Assembly (NCBI GenBank): GCA_945870225.1
Contig: CAMBRF010000005.1
Coordinates: forward strand, 1-64,000
Direction of reading: 5' to 3'
From: PVC group bacterium
GTDB lineage: Bacteria; Verrucomicrobiota; Kiritimatiellia; CAIKKV01; CAITUY01
Length of the DNA stretch: 64,000 bases
Shown: positions 42,274 to 51,065 of the stretch, one piece after another
How positions within the stretch are numbered: the stretch's first letter is position 1
Layout: every line of letters starts with the position of its first letter
Program-made: the position numbers and the translations under genes
The notes under the pieces: generated by a model
The model's database searches: none
Seen by the model: only the letters and a program-made list of their open reading frames with translations
Told to the model about the DNA's origin: nothing

Positions 42274-43350
42274 ATGCCGGAATTCAAACCGTTGGCGTTC
42301 AAAACAAATTTTCCTGAAGTCGTGGTGCGCCATCGCGCCCTGCAGCGCGCCCGGCGCGGGGCGCTTATCCGCGTGCATCGCCTGTGGCAACCGCCCCTGC
42401 CGAGTCCGGTGCCTCCTCTGGAGCAGATCGACTTTCAGGCAGACCCCCTGAAACTAGCACGGTTGAGCACCGAACATTTCTCCCGGCTGCTCGCGCGGCG
42501 CGCCGACTCGCGCGACGATTCCATCCCCGTGATGTGTCCACGCTTCGGGTCGGCCATCTTCGGCGGCATGATCACAGGCGCCCTGTCCATGGGTTCGGAC
42601 ACCTCCTGGATCCATGAAGCCGGCGCCACCCTCGAGGAGGTCGGACAATTCGCCTGGGGCCGTGAAAACTCCTGGACCGAAGCCGTGGTCGCCACGCTGA
42701 ACTACATGAACGAAAAAGTCGGCAGCGACTGTTATTGTTACGTGCAGGGTTTTCCCACACCCCTTGAACTTGTGGCCCAGTTGCGCGGGCAAGCCATCTA
42801 TTACGACGTCTACGACTCACCCGACACGGTGATGCAGGTGCTCGACCGCTGTTTTGATGCCATCATGTGGGCGCACGGCATTATCGACCGAAAGGTTAAC
42901 AACCGCTTCCCCGGCATCTGCGCAGGGCAGTTATGGATGGAACGCGGACTGCCGTTCCTGTCAGATGATTTTAACGTGAACCTGTCGGCGGAACATTATC
43001 GTCAGTACGGCCAGCCCTATACCGAGCGGATTTACAAGCACTACGGAGGCGGTTTCCTCCACATCCATTGCAAGGCCTACCACCAGAAAGATATCCTGGC
43101 CGCCACCGAGGGATTGACGATGTTCAACTGGCGACCGGACCCGAACGTACCCCTCCCCCATGAAGCCTTTGAGCAGTGGCGGGATAGCGCCAACCAGAAG
43201 ATTGTCTGGTTCGGCGCTCCGGCCGACTTCATTCGCGCCCACGTTTCCCAGCTCAGGGAGGGGCGTTTCTTTATCGACGTCGAGACCCACTCAGCCGCCG
43301 AGGAAGAGGCCATCATCGATTTTGTACACAGGGAACTGCCGATCGAATAG
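42274..43350 (+). CDS. Uroporphyrinogen-decarboxylase-like (UroD-fold) protein
   Basis: 358 residues. Segments such as GSDTSWIHEAGATLEEVGQ, SPDTVMQVLDRCFDAIMWAHG, LSAEHYRQYGQPYTERIYKHYGGGFLHIHCKAYHQKDILAA and FFIDVETHSAAEEEAIIDF fit the C-terminal half of the UroD/MtaA superfamily. The HemE active-site motif is missing. AGGAG lies 8 nt before the ATG, 15 nt after the beta-helix stop. The FAD-oxidoreductase gene follows after 66 nt. Homologues often occur with glycan genes in PVC bacteria and Firmicutes and may be corrinoid-dependent methyltransferases; the substrate is unknown. Confidence 0.75.
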   Translation: MPEFKPLAFKTNFPEVVVRHRALQRARRGALIRVHRLWQPPLPSPVPPLEQIDFQADPLKLARLSTEHFSRLLARRADSRDDSIPVMCPRFGSAIFGGMITGALSMGSDTSWIHEAGATLEEVGQFAWGRENSWTEAVVATLNYMNEKVGSDCYCYVQGFPTPLELVAQLRGQAIYYDVYDSPDTVMQVLDRCFDAIMWAHGIIDRKVNNRFPGICAGQLWMERGLPFLSDDFNVNLSAEHYRQYGQPYTERIYKHYGGGFLHIHCKAYHQKDILAATEGLTMFNWRPDPNVPLPHEAFEQWRDSANQKIVWFGAPADFIRAHVSQLREGRFFIDVETHSAAEEEAIIDFVHRELPIE

Positions 43351-43416
43351 TCGTGCATGCCCTGCGGAACTATGGGAAAAAGCAATCAATTGGCTCAGAA
43401 CAAGGAATATCAGACC

Positions 43417-44748
43417 ATGTCGCACTACTCCTTAAAAGAACGTTCGATTCCCCTGGATTCCGATTGGGATGTTATTGTTGCGGGAGGCGGCCCGGCGGGA
43501 TGCGCGGCAGCGGCGGCGGCGGCCCGTGAAGGCTGCAAGACCCTCCTGATCGAGGCCACCGGCGCGCTCGGTGGAATGGGCACCTCCGGCCTGGTTCCCT
43601 CCTGGTGTCCCTTCACGGATAAGGAGCGGATCATCTATGGCGGCATGGCCGAAGGCGTCTTGAAGAAATGCATCGCCGGCATGCCGCATGTCGCTCCTGA
43701 TCGCTTTACCTGGACGCCTATCGACTCGGAACTCCTCAAGCGCATCTATGATGATCTGGTGACACAACACGGAGTGACCGTGTTGTTCAATTCCTTTCTG
43801 GCCGGTGTTGAGTGCAATCCTCAGGGCCGCGTTGATGTCGTCCTCGTTGCCAACAAGACGGGGCTCTCCGCCTTCCGGGCCCGGACCTATGTCGATGCGA
43901 CCGGCGATGGTGATCTCGCCGCATGGGCGGGCGCCCCTTTTGAGAAAGGCGACCCTAGCGGCGACCTGCAACCCGCCACACACTGCTTCACCCTGACCAA
44001 TGTGGACCTGTATGCCTACCAGCACTGCGGTAGCATCAGGCGCAGCGAGCGCGGCCACGCCATCGAGGCCATTCTGGCTTCCGGCAAATATCCGGAGATT
44101 CCGGATCAGTTCGTGTGCAACAGCATCGTGGGACCCGGGGCGATCGGATTCAATGCAGGGCATATCTGGGGAGTGGACAACACGAACCCGCTCTCAGTCA
44201 GCCGGGCTTTAATGAAGGGCCGGAAAATCGCCAAGGCTTTCCGGGACGCCTGCGCGGAGTTCTTCCCTTCGGCTTTTGCCAACGCCCACCTGACCCAGAC
44301 GGGTTCACTTTTAGGAACACGGGAAACGCGCCGGATCGTCGGTGACTACTACCTGACTGTCGATGATTTCCTGGCTCGCCGGACCTTCCCTGACGAAATC
44401 TGCCGGAACTCCTATTTCATCGACGTGCACCACAAACATTCTGAGATCGGAACCGAGAAGGAGTCCAACAGCGCCATTCACCTTGAGAAGGGTGAGTCGC
44501 ACGGCATCCCCTACCGGTGCCTGACCCCGAAGGGGCTTTCCAATGTCCTCGTGGCCGGTCGGAATATTTCAACCGATCGAACCGTACAGGGCAGCACGCG
44601 CGTGATGCCTGTATGCCTGTGCATGGGAGAGGCAGCCGGCATCGCCGCCGCCATGGCCTCATCGAAAGACTCGGATGTCCGTCGGGTCGATACGGCGACG
44701 CTCAGGGCCAAGCTCAAGAACCACGGGGCCTACCTGCCGGATGCCTGA
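43417..44748 (+). CDS. FAD-dependent oxidoreductase
   Basis: 443 residues from the ATG at 43417; AAGGA lies about 10 nt upstream. An earlier ATG at 43357 is in frame but has no site. The dinucleotide-binding motif DVIVAGGGPAGCAAAAAAA (18-36) and the GGMGTSGLVPSWCPF region mark the FAD-dependent family of PF12831 (succinate-dehydrogenase-flavoprotein-like fold). Near the end VAGRNISTDRTVQGSTRVMPVCLCMGEAAGIAAA gives the second FAD contact. No signal peptide is seen. It could oxidise a sugar-derived alcohol or reduce a keto compound; electron acceptor and substrate are open. It is the last gene of the beta-helix/UroD operon, convergent with the next gene. Confidence 0.85.
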   Translation: MSHYSLKERSIPLDSDWDVIVAGGGPAGCAAAAAAAREGCKTLLIEATGALGGMGTSGLVPSWCPFTDKERIIYGGMAEGVLKKCIAGMPHVAPDRFTWTPIDSELLKRIYDDLVTQHGVTVLFNSFLAGVECNPQGRVDVVLVANKTGLSAFRARTYVDATGDGDLAAWAGAPFEKGDPSGDLQPATHCFTLTNVDLYAYQHCGSIRRSERGHAIEAILASGKYPEIPDQFVCNSIVGPGAIGFNAGHIWGVDNTNPLSVSRALMKGRKIAKAFRDACAEFFPSAFANAHLTQTGSLLGTRETRRIVGDYYLTVDDFLARRTFPDEICRNSYFIDVHHKHSEIGTEKESNSAIHLEKGESHGIPYRCLTPKGLSNVLVAGRNISTDRTVQGSTRVMPVCLCMGEAAGIAAAMASSKDSDVRRVDTATLRAKLKNHGAYLPDA

Positions 44749-44765
44749 GCCCGCACGGCCGGTGC

Positions 44766-47700
44766 TCAGTCAGCTGCCTCGACCTTCATTCCTACTTTGT
44801 CGATGAAAATGGCGCGATTGGCAACAGGCACCTCATCGTCGACATACAGGATGTGAGGCGGTGCCGCCAGAATGACCTTGGTCACTTTCACCGGATAAGT
44901 AACAGGCGCAATTCCGAAATCGCGGAACTGCCCGGGAGACTTGGGTGCCACGGGTGCTTTGGGAGCTTTTCCGGGCGGGGTCATAAGAAGTGCTGCCGGC
45001 GGCCGAGGCTCCTCCGGTGCCAGGGGAAGGACGGAGGCTTTATCGCCTTTCTGAACAGCCTTGTCATAGGCTATTTTCGCCTGGTTGTAGCGGGTGAGGT
45101 TTTTCTTATAGACCAACACAGCCGCAGCGTGGTCTTTCAGGTCCTTGTCGTATGCCGCCTTGGCCTTCTTGAACTCCGCCAGTTGCTGGTCATACGACTG
45201 CTTCGCCTCCTCATACGCTTTCACCGCGGCAGGGAACCCGGCCTTCGCCTTCTCGTACAGGGCCGTGGCCTTCTGATGCTCTGCCATCAGCTGACCTTTT
45301 TCCGGGGTGTTCTCGGGCCACCACTCGGTGGTGCTGGGCAGATAGGCCACGAGATCCGTTGCCGGGAACCGGCCCGGAGGCTCGATGGTCAGGGTTCTCC
45401 AGCCGTCAAAGCTGATATAGGAGTCGCCGTGGTTGTCGCTGGAGTTGCAGGAGCCGGAATACTGGTTGCCGCAGGATGTCCAAACACGGCCTTCAGCATC
45501 CACCATTTCCAGCATCAACCGCCCCCATGCCCCGTTCCCTTTCACGCGCATGGTGAACGCCTCAATGCGGTCCTTGAGCACCACCGGTTGAGAGAGTTTT
45601 AACTCCACATAACGCTGCAGAAGCTTGCGCGGGTCCGCGTCATCTTTGAGCTCTATTTTAACGGCGCTGACCCCATCCTCCTGAACACTGTCCAAGGCAT
45701 ACTCGCCCTTGATACGCGGGTAGTCCCAATTGTTTTCCAGGACCGGATTGGTCGACGAGACCACGGAAAATGCGCCAGCGTTATCGAATTCGACGATCGG
45801 CCGTCCGCCGTCGACTTTCTCCTCCACGGGGGTTCGCGCTACGACCCCTTCAACCACAGTCCCCGTGACGTAGAGCGGCGTATCCGAGACGCCCAGAACC
45901 AGGCGCCCCTCCTTGACGGTCGAGGGGAGCAGGTTGCCGTAGGCGTCCCTGACCACGGGCCGTCCGCCCTTGACTGTCAGGGTCACGTTCTGACGGCCGC
46001 GCACGCACCAGACCGGGTAGATATGTTCGCCGGCGGCCGTTTTGAAATCGAGAAGGTGCAGCGACGTGCTGTCATGGGCGATTTTCCCGGCGTACTTGGC
46101 CTGATCGAGAATCTGGGTAAGCCAGGCATACATGGAATAGGACGGCTTGGGATTCATCTCGGGTTCGCGGAAACAAAGTCCACCCTGCCCCCAGTTGCTC
46201 CAGCGATAGTCATCCGTACAATCGCGAACGCAAGCCGCCGCACACATTCGCTGCACACCATTGGCCAGGGCCAGGATGGCTTCCCGCGTCTGAATGACCC
46301 CCTGTGCATGGAGGCTGAGATTGGCCGGACTGGTGCCGTGATACAGGGCCTCGGTGGTCCAGACCGGCTTGTCCTCGTACCCGTACTTCGCCTTGGCCCG
46401 CTTCCAATCCTGCAAAATGCCCAGCAGGGACATCCAGTCGGGTTGCCGCTCCGGCTCGCGCATGAACATGGCACCCTCCGTGCCGAAGACGTCCACAAGG
46501 TCCTTCGGGAATCCACGCTTCATGAACTCAACGCCTACCGATGGGTAGTCGCTGATCAGGCATATCTTCGCCTTGGGATCGGCCTTCTTAACCGCTGTGC
46601 AGTATTTCACAACGTTTATGAACTGCTGGTCGATCTGCTCCTTTTCTTTCTGCGGCATGTCATAAGGACTGCCTCCCAAAAACTCGCTGAAACGGCGCGT
46701 GATGGTGACCGAGCTGCGCGATTCGTGCAGGACTTTGTAGACCCTGTCCTCACCGCGGACCGGATTGGCCGCGGCCGCGCGTATCCGCGGCGCAATGCTT
46801 GTTTCAAACTCCTCCGCATTCCACCAACCGGTATCCCGCTGATAGGATTGGGAGAGATTCCGAATCGTGTAGGTGATCTTGTAATCATCAAAAAGCTGCT
46901 CGGAACTCAAAGTGGGACCACGGGCGCGTTCGGTCGTGTTTCCGCCGTAGGTCCAGCGCCAGCCGCCCTTGTTGATCAGGGTTGCGGCGTCCTTAACCTG
47001 CCGGTCGACCAGTGCGAATGACGCATGCGGCCACCAGAATTCCCAGATGCCGAAAGGTGAATCGGCCATCGCCTTGCGCGTGTCCGGCGCCAGCACCGCA
47101 TACGTTGTCCGATACACCTGCACAGGCTTGCCATCGCGTTCCACTCCGATCTCGACCTCAAACCATCCACGCTGCTTGCGGTCGGACGGCATGACCTTGA
47201 TCGGGAAGTCCCGCTGCTCACCCTTCTTGAGCGTGATACGGTTGTCAATCGTCCACTCCGATCTCAGGGGGTTCCCCTCCTCCAGCGTTCCCGGCCCGAC
47301 GCTGCGGGCATACAGCCGGCCCTTGAAGTCTCCATCCACCCGGTTGGTCAGGCTGATGGTCAGCACCGGTTCCTGCGTCTCATGAAAAACGTTTCCAGGT
47401 TCACCCAGCACATAGGCAAACCCCACCGGCGACCGTTCGGCGGTCGCCGACACGATCACAACGGAACTGGGCAGACCCACCGGCACACGCCCAAATTCAT
47501 TTGGATCGGGTAAATTGTGAAGATCCTGCTTGTCCCGCATGAACTCAAACTCGGTATCTTTCGCAAACCACGATGAGGCGCCACGGGCCACCGGGATGCG
47601 CAAATGGTACAGCCACCCGGCCTTCCCGTTCGCCAGTTTCACCGGAACACGGGACTGCAAATAGGGCGAAGCACCCTCCGTCGTGATATCGGGAACCTGA

Positions 47701-48236
47701 ACCACCTCTTCCTCCATCGCCCCGCTCCAGCTCATGCACATCCCATAGCTGACGGTCATCCGGGGCACATGCCCCGGAATCTGGCGCGAATAAGCCAGCA
47801 CATGGAGCGTCTCATAACCCGTGCCGGGAACCTTGCCCACCGGGCGCTTGGCATCACTCGGGACAACGTAGTAACCCCACTTCAGGCGCCGGGAAAAGTC
47901 CGAACCTGCCATCGCCATCCGCACATCGACGGCCTTATCGCTGACCAAGAAGGGCACTCCATCAACCGTGATCAAGCCGGACGGCAGCGAAACGGGATCG
48001 ATCACCGATCCCGGATTGGGCGCTTTCAGTCCGGCTGAATCCGTCGCGCAGGATTCAAGGTCCACCGGAACCATATTCGGCGGGTAATTTGTGACGGCCT
48101 CCTGAACGGGAGTTCCTGCGGATGCGGACGGCGTCCCCATCGGCAACAACAGACCGCCTGCAAACAAAATCCCCATCAGTCCGCGAACACAGGCAAGAGA
48201 AATAGAACCCCTTATTCTGAACCCTTTATTATTCAT
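44766..48236 (-). CDS. Very large secreted GH39-like protein with coiled-coil insertion
   Basis: 1156 residues. A long signal peptide covers about residues 1-40 (hydrophobic SLACVRGLMGILFAGGLLLP). Beta-sandwich domains (about 40-380) precede a TIM-barrel-like domain starting near SPFGIWEFWWPHASF and continuing to KPVWTTEALYHGTSPANLSL, where the Glu could be the nucleophile of a GH39-like fold. After more beta domains, a long Lys/Ala/Glu-rich helix (about 1000-1070) interrupts the C-terminal jelly-roll, which resumes at GQFRDFGIAPVTYPVKV and ends IFIDKVGMKVEAAD. AGGGAA lies before the ATG at 48236. The function is probably extracellular glycan binding or cleavage; catalytic activity is unproven. 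It is convergent with the FAD gene, with a 17-nt gap. Confidence 0.65.
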   Translation of the reverse strand: MNNKGFRIRGSISLACVRGLMGILFAGGLLLPMGTPSASAGTPVQEAVTNYPPNMVPVDLESCATDSAGLKAPNPGSVIDPVSLPSGLITVDGVPFLVSDKAVDVRMAMAGSDFSRRLKWGYYVVPSDAKRPVGKVPGTGYETLHVLAYSRQIPGHVPRMTVSYGMCMSWSGAMEEEVVQVPDITTEGASPYLQSRVPVKLANGKAGWLYHLRIPVARGASSWFAKDTEFEFMRDKQDLHNLPDPNEFGRVPVGLPSSVVIVSATAERSPVGFAYVLGEPGNVFHETQEPVLTISLTNRVDGDFKGRLYARSVGPGTLEEGNPLRSEWTIDNRITLKKGEQRDFPIKVMPSDRKQRGWFEVEIGVERDGKPVQVYRTTYAVLAPDTRKAMADSPFGIWEFWWPHASFALVDRQVKDAATLINKGGWRWTYGGNTTERARGPTLSSEQLFDDYKITYTIRNLSQSYQRDTGWWNAEEFETSIAPRIRAAAANPVRGEDRVYKVLHESRSSVTITRRFSEFLGGSPYDMPQKEKEQIDQQFINVVKYCTAVKKADPKAKICLISDYPSVGVEFMKRGFPKDLVDVFGTEGAMFMREPERQPDWMSLLGILQDWKRAKAKYGYEDKPVWTTEALYHGTSPANLSLHAQGVIQTREAILALANGVQRMCAAACVRDCTDDYRWSNWGQGGLCFREPEMNPKPSYSMYAWLTQILDQAKYAGKIAHDSTSLHLLDFKTAAGEHIYPVWCVRGRQNVTLTVKGGRPVVRDAYGNLLPSTVKEGRLVLGVSDTPLYVTGTVVEGVVARTPVEEKVDGGRPIVEFDNAGAFSVVSSTNPVLENNWDYPRIKGEYALDSVQEDGVSAVKIELKDDADPRKLLQRYVELKLSQPVVLKDRIEAFTMRVKGNGAWGRLMLEMVDAEGRVWTSCGNQYSGSCNSSDNHGDSYISFDGWRTLTIEPPGRFPATDLVAYLPSTTEWWPENTPEKGQLMAEHQKATALYEKAKAGFPAAVKAYEEAKQSYDQQLAEFKKAKAAYDKDLKDHAAAVLVYKKNLTRYNQAKIAYDKAVQKGDKASVLPLAPEEPRPPAALLMTPPGKAPKAPVAPKSPGQFRDFGIAPVTYPVKVTKVILAAPPHILYVDDEVPVANRAIFIDKVGMKVEAAD

Positions 48237-48345
48237 GCGTATTCCCTTTTATTAAATTCGCAACCCCTGATGCATCGAGTGAAAATTCAAGCTTCGAACC
48301 ATAACGCTCTTTGAGCCAAACGACAATGGTTTGTTTTGCTGAGGA

Positions 48346-49689
48346 TCACCGGTTCAAGATCCCGTCGGTTTCGAGCAGGGCCTCAACCAGTTCCTGATGG
48401 ATATTCCGGTAGGGAAGACGCCCGTGGATCATCGGCCCGGTGTCGGCGGCATAGCCGCCCTCGGCGGCGCTGGTCTTATCCGGGGCATACCCCATCGAGC
48501 CATTGGTGAGACCCATGACCATCAAGATGGGCGATCTGGCCGTCGCCTGCACCTCTTTCTTGATCGCCTGCATGATCTCGAAAGGCGCCCCCAGGAACAC
48601 CAGCGGACCAAGCCGAATGCCCTGGATTTCAGCGGGCTGCCGACTCAAGTCTTCGCCGGCCTCCATCCGGGCTGCAATGCCCCTCAGCGTGATCATCAGC
48701 ACCACGGCCATGGTGACGGTAAAGTCCGTATCGGAGGCGCCGTCCGCATGGACAATAGCCTCCTGTGCCGCAATCAGATCCTTGATCCGGGAAAGCGGGA
48801 TGTCCTTCGAAGAAAAACCACGAATCGTGCTGGAGCATCCCAGACGATCCACCTTAAGCCCATGAGCCCGGCTCAGGCCGGCGCGAACGGAATTGGCAAA
48901 ACGCGCCGCAATGATGTCCAGAGCCAGCAACGCCTCCTGTTCAGGCTTGTGGACGACACAGGTGTTCACGTCACCCTGGGCACCCTGAAGAAAAAGCCCG
49001 ACAGAACCGGGGTTCTCCCGCTCGAGCAGGTTCATGGCCACCCCGGCGAAATCCCCATGGATATACCGCGTTGTCTCGCAACAGACGACCGGATGGCATC
49101 CAAAATACGCCATGAAACCATCCAGCCTGCCAGTGGCTGCGTCCGTGAACTTCAGCACCTGGCACTGCGTATCGGTCAGTTCGGGTTTGGCAGGACGCCA
49201 GTCTTCGCGGAGACAGTCCGCCAGCGACGAGGCATCCTTATCATACTGGCGATTGACCCCGATACCCTCGCAGGGCGACACCGCATGGGCGGGCACCACA
49301 TCATGCAGCCGCTCCACCGCCCCGATACACGCCCTGGCAATCATTCCCGGCAGGAGTTCCATGTAAGGATCGTCAATATGACCCCACCCGACGTAGCCGC
49401 CCGTGTTGGGACCGCTGTGGGAGTGGGTGGAATGCACCATGATGTTGTCCGCCAACACTCCGGTCTTCACTCCGACCAAAACCCTGACCCTCTCAACGAC
49501 CTCGCGGGTAATCCCGATCAGATCGCAACTGACGATCACCGCCCTTGCCCCCTCCACCTCGAAAGCGGCGGCACGCGCCTTGATCGGGTCACGCACCCCG
49601 ATGGACATCCGGTTCAAGTAGGGGCCGAACCCGCACAACCCCACCCCGACCCGCGGGGTGATGTCGACCTCGAAGAATCCTGCCTTCAT
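48346..49689 (-). CDS. Neutral/alkaline ceramidase-like hydrolase
   Basis: 447 residues. It begins directly with the ceramidase-like domain (AGFFEVDITPRVGVGLCGFGPYLNR), then AVIVSCDLIGITREVVE and the metal site IMVHSTHSHSGPNTGG (about 83-98), GCHPVV and GAQGDVN. It lacks a signal peptide. Compared with the 8908-10377 protein it keeps the same order of motifs but differs in most residues, so the two are paralogues rather than copies. GGAGG lies 6 nt before the ATG, and the gap to the upstream DegT gene is 15 nt, so it is co-transcribed with an aminotransferase. That suggests an amide bond in an amino-sugar or cyclitol context. Substrate unknown. Confidence 0.82.
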   Translation of the reverse strand: MKAGFFEVDITPRVGVGLCGFGPYLNRMSIGVRDPIKARAAAFEVEGARAVIVSCDLIGITREVVERVRVLVGVKTGVLADNIMVHSTHSHSGPNTGGYVGWGHIDDPYMELLPGMIARACIGAVERLHDVVPAHAVSPCEGIGVNRQYDKDASSLADCLREDWRPAKPELTDTQCQVLKFTDAATGRLDGFMAYFGCHPVVCCETTRYIHGDFAGVAMNLLERENPGSVGLFLQGAQGDVNTCVVHKPEQEALLALDIIAARFANSVRAGLSRAHGLKVDRLGCSSTIRGFSSKDIPLSRIKDLIAAQEAIVHADGASDTDFTVTMAVVLMITLRGIAARMEAGEDLSRQPAEIQGIRLGPLVFLGAPFEIMQAIKKEVQATARSPILMVMGLTNGSMGYAPDKTSAAEGGYAADTGPMIHGRLPYRNIHQELVEALLETDGILNR

Positions 49690-49704
49690 GGATGTCCTCC
49701 AAGC

Positions 49705-50928
49705 TTACTTGCCGTAGGCATTCATAACCTTGCGCACACCGTCCGCCATGGCTTTCATCATCGACTTGTTGGTCAGAAGCCAGGCATGGGGAATGTTGAG
49801 AATACGGTTGGTGGAGGTATCCTCGACCACCTCGTTACTGTGGATACGGTAACCTTTCTTGGGTACGCTCCACAACAAATGTTTGTATACCGGGCCATAA
49901 CCGCCGATCCCCCAACTCATGCCCTCGGCATTCAAGGCAGTCTGGACGTCCTTGATGGTGACCCCAGCCTTGAGTTTGGCGGGCTGAAGCAAGAGCACAA
50001 AGTTGTAGTAACTCTGAACGTCGGCCTTGCGACCCCGGGTCTGGACCTTGATTCCGGGAACATCCCGGATCAGCCCGGCAAAATACCGGGCATTGCTGTC
50101 ACGCAAGACCGTCTGGGCCCGTAGATGCTTCAGGGCATCCGTCAGGATCGCTGCACCAAACTCCAGCCCGCGGTAGTTGTGACAGACAAGCCCCTCTTCC
50201 GGACCGGTCGCCGCCTGCCCCTGCTTCTGTCCGGAAGAATAGCCAATATGCTTGATCCGGAACAGCTTCTCCGCAAGGTCATCATCGTTGGTGATGCAAA
50301 TTCCGCCCTCCCCGGAGGAGAGGGTCTTGGACTGCTGGAAGCTGAAGGAACCCACCTGCCCAATGCTGCCGAGAACCTTGCCATTCCAGACACCGCCCTG
50401 GGCATGGGCACAGTCCTCGATAACCGGAATCCCGTATTCCTTGGAGATGGCCATGAGACGGTCCATGTCCGCCATCGAGCCGAAAAGATGAACAGGAATG
50501 ATCGCCTTGGTCTTCTTCGTGATGGCCTGACGCACCTTCTTCGGGTCAAGACACAAGGTGTCCGGTTCGACATCCACAAAGACCGGGATGGCCCCCAGAT
50601 AGACTGCCGCCATGGCGGTGGCCAGCCAGGTATTGCCCGGCACGATGACTTCGTCTCCCGCCTTCACGCCCAAGGCATGCAGGGCACTTTCGAGAGTAAC
50701 CGTTCCGTTAGCCATGAAAATGCTGTGTTTGGCGCCGCAATATGCGGAAAACTTCCTCGAAAACTCCTGCTCGCAGGGCCCATTGAACGACCACTGGCGA
50801 CTCAAATAGATGGCTTGAAGTCGCTTGGCGGTTTCCGGGTAGACCGGCGGCCAGGGTTTCAAAGCTTTTTTCACTTGATCGGATACTGCTTTCTTTCCGC
50901 CTTCAATCGCCATCGCATTCTTTTTCAT
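49705..50928 (-). CDS. DegT/DnrJ/EryC1/StrS-family aminotransferase
   Basis: 407 residues, PLP-dependent sugar or cyclitol aminotransferase. The PLP lysine is in FQQSKTLSSGEGG (Lys 201). The Asp that contacts the pyridine nitrogen is in VIEDCAHAQGG (Asp 172), and the start includes RQWSFNGPCEQEFSRKF, close to enzymes acting on keto-inositols and keto-sugars (StsC-like). The frame opens to 51084, but AAGGA lies 8 nt before the ATG at 50928. It transfers an amino group, usually from glutamate or glutamine, to a keto-sugar, consistent with the oxidoreductases of the window. It is divergent from an AraC regulator and followed by a ceramidase-like gene. Confidence 0.9.
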   Translation of the reverse strand: MKKNAMAIEGGKKAVSDQVKKALKPWPPVYPETAKRLQAIYLSRQWSFNGPCEQEFSRKFSAYCGAKHSIFMANGTVTLESALHALGVKAGDEVIVPGNTWLATAMAAVYLGAIPVFVDVEPDTLCLDPKKVRQAITKKTKAIIPVHLFGSMADMDRLMAISKEYGIPVIEDCAHAQGGVWNGKVLGSIGQVGSFSFQQSKTLSSGEGGICITNDDDLAEKLFRIKHIGYSSGQKQGQAATGPEEGLVCHNYRGLEFGAAILTDALKHLRAQTVLRDSNARYFAGLIRDVPGIKVQTRGRKADVQSYYNFVLLLQPAKLKAGVTIKDVQTALNAEGMSWGIGGYGPVYKHLLWSVPKKGYRIHSNEVVEDTSTNRILNIPHAWLLTNKSMMKAMADGVRKVMNAYGK

Positions 50929-50960
50929 CAGGATAATCCTTCCGTTTGAACACTTAACTA

Positions 50961-50984
50961 ATCTTGCTTGTCGAACAGCAAGAT
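50961..50984. promoter_or_regulatory. Inverted repeat in the DegT-AraC divergent region
   Basis: ATCTTGCT-TGTCGAAC-AGCAAGAT, 8-bp arms, 33 nt upstream of the DegT start. A third copy of the half-site ATCTTGC is at 51047-51053, 86 bp from the first on the same strand, as in AraC-type multi-site regulation. A weak AraC promoter, TTGTAA-18-TACATT (50996-51025), lies between. Confidence 0.45.
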
Positions 50985-51065
50985 ATCCTTTAAAGTTGTA
51001 AAATATCCACCAGTAACGATACATTATTATTGCTAATAGTTTATCAATCTTGCGGTAAAACAACC

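Noticed and set aside
48397-50124. 575-codon plus-strand open frame opposite the ceramidase-like and DegT genes
   Set aside because: Spans two well-supported minus-strand genes, no motif, no ribosome site; a shadow.
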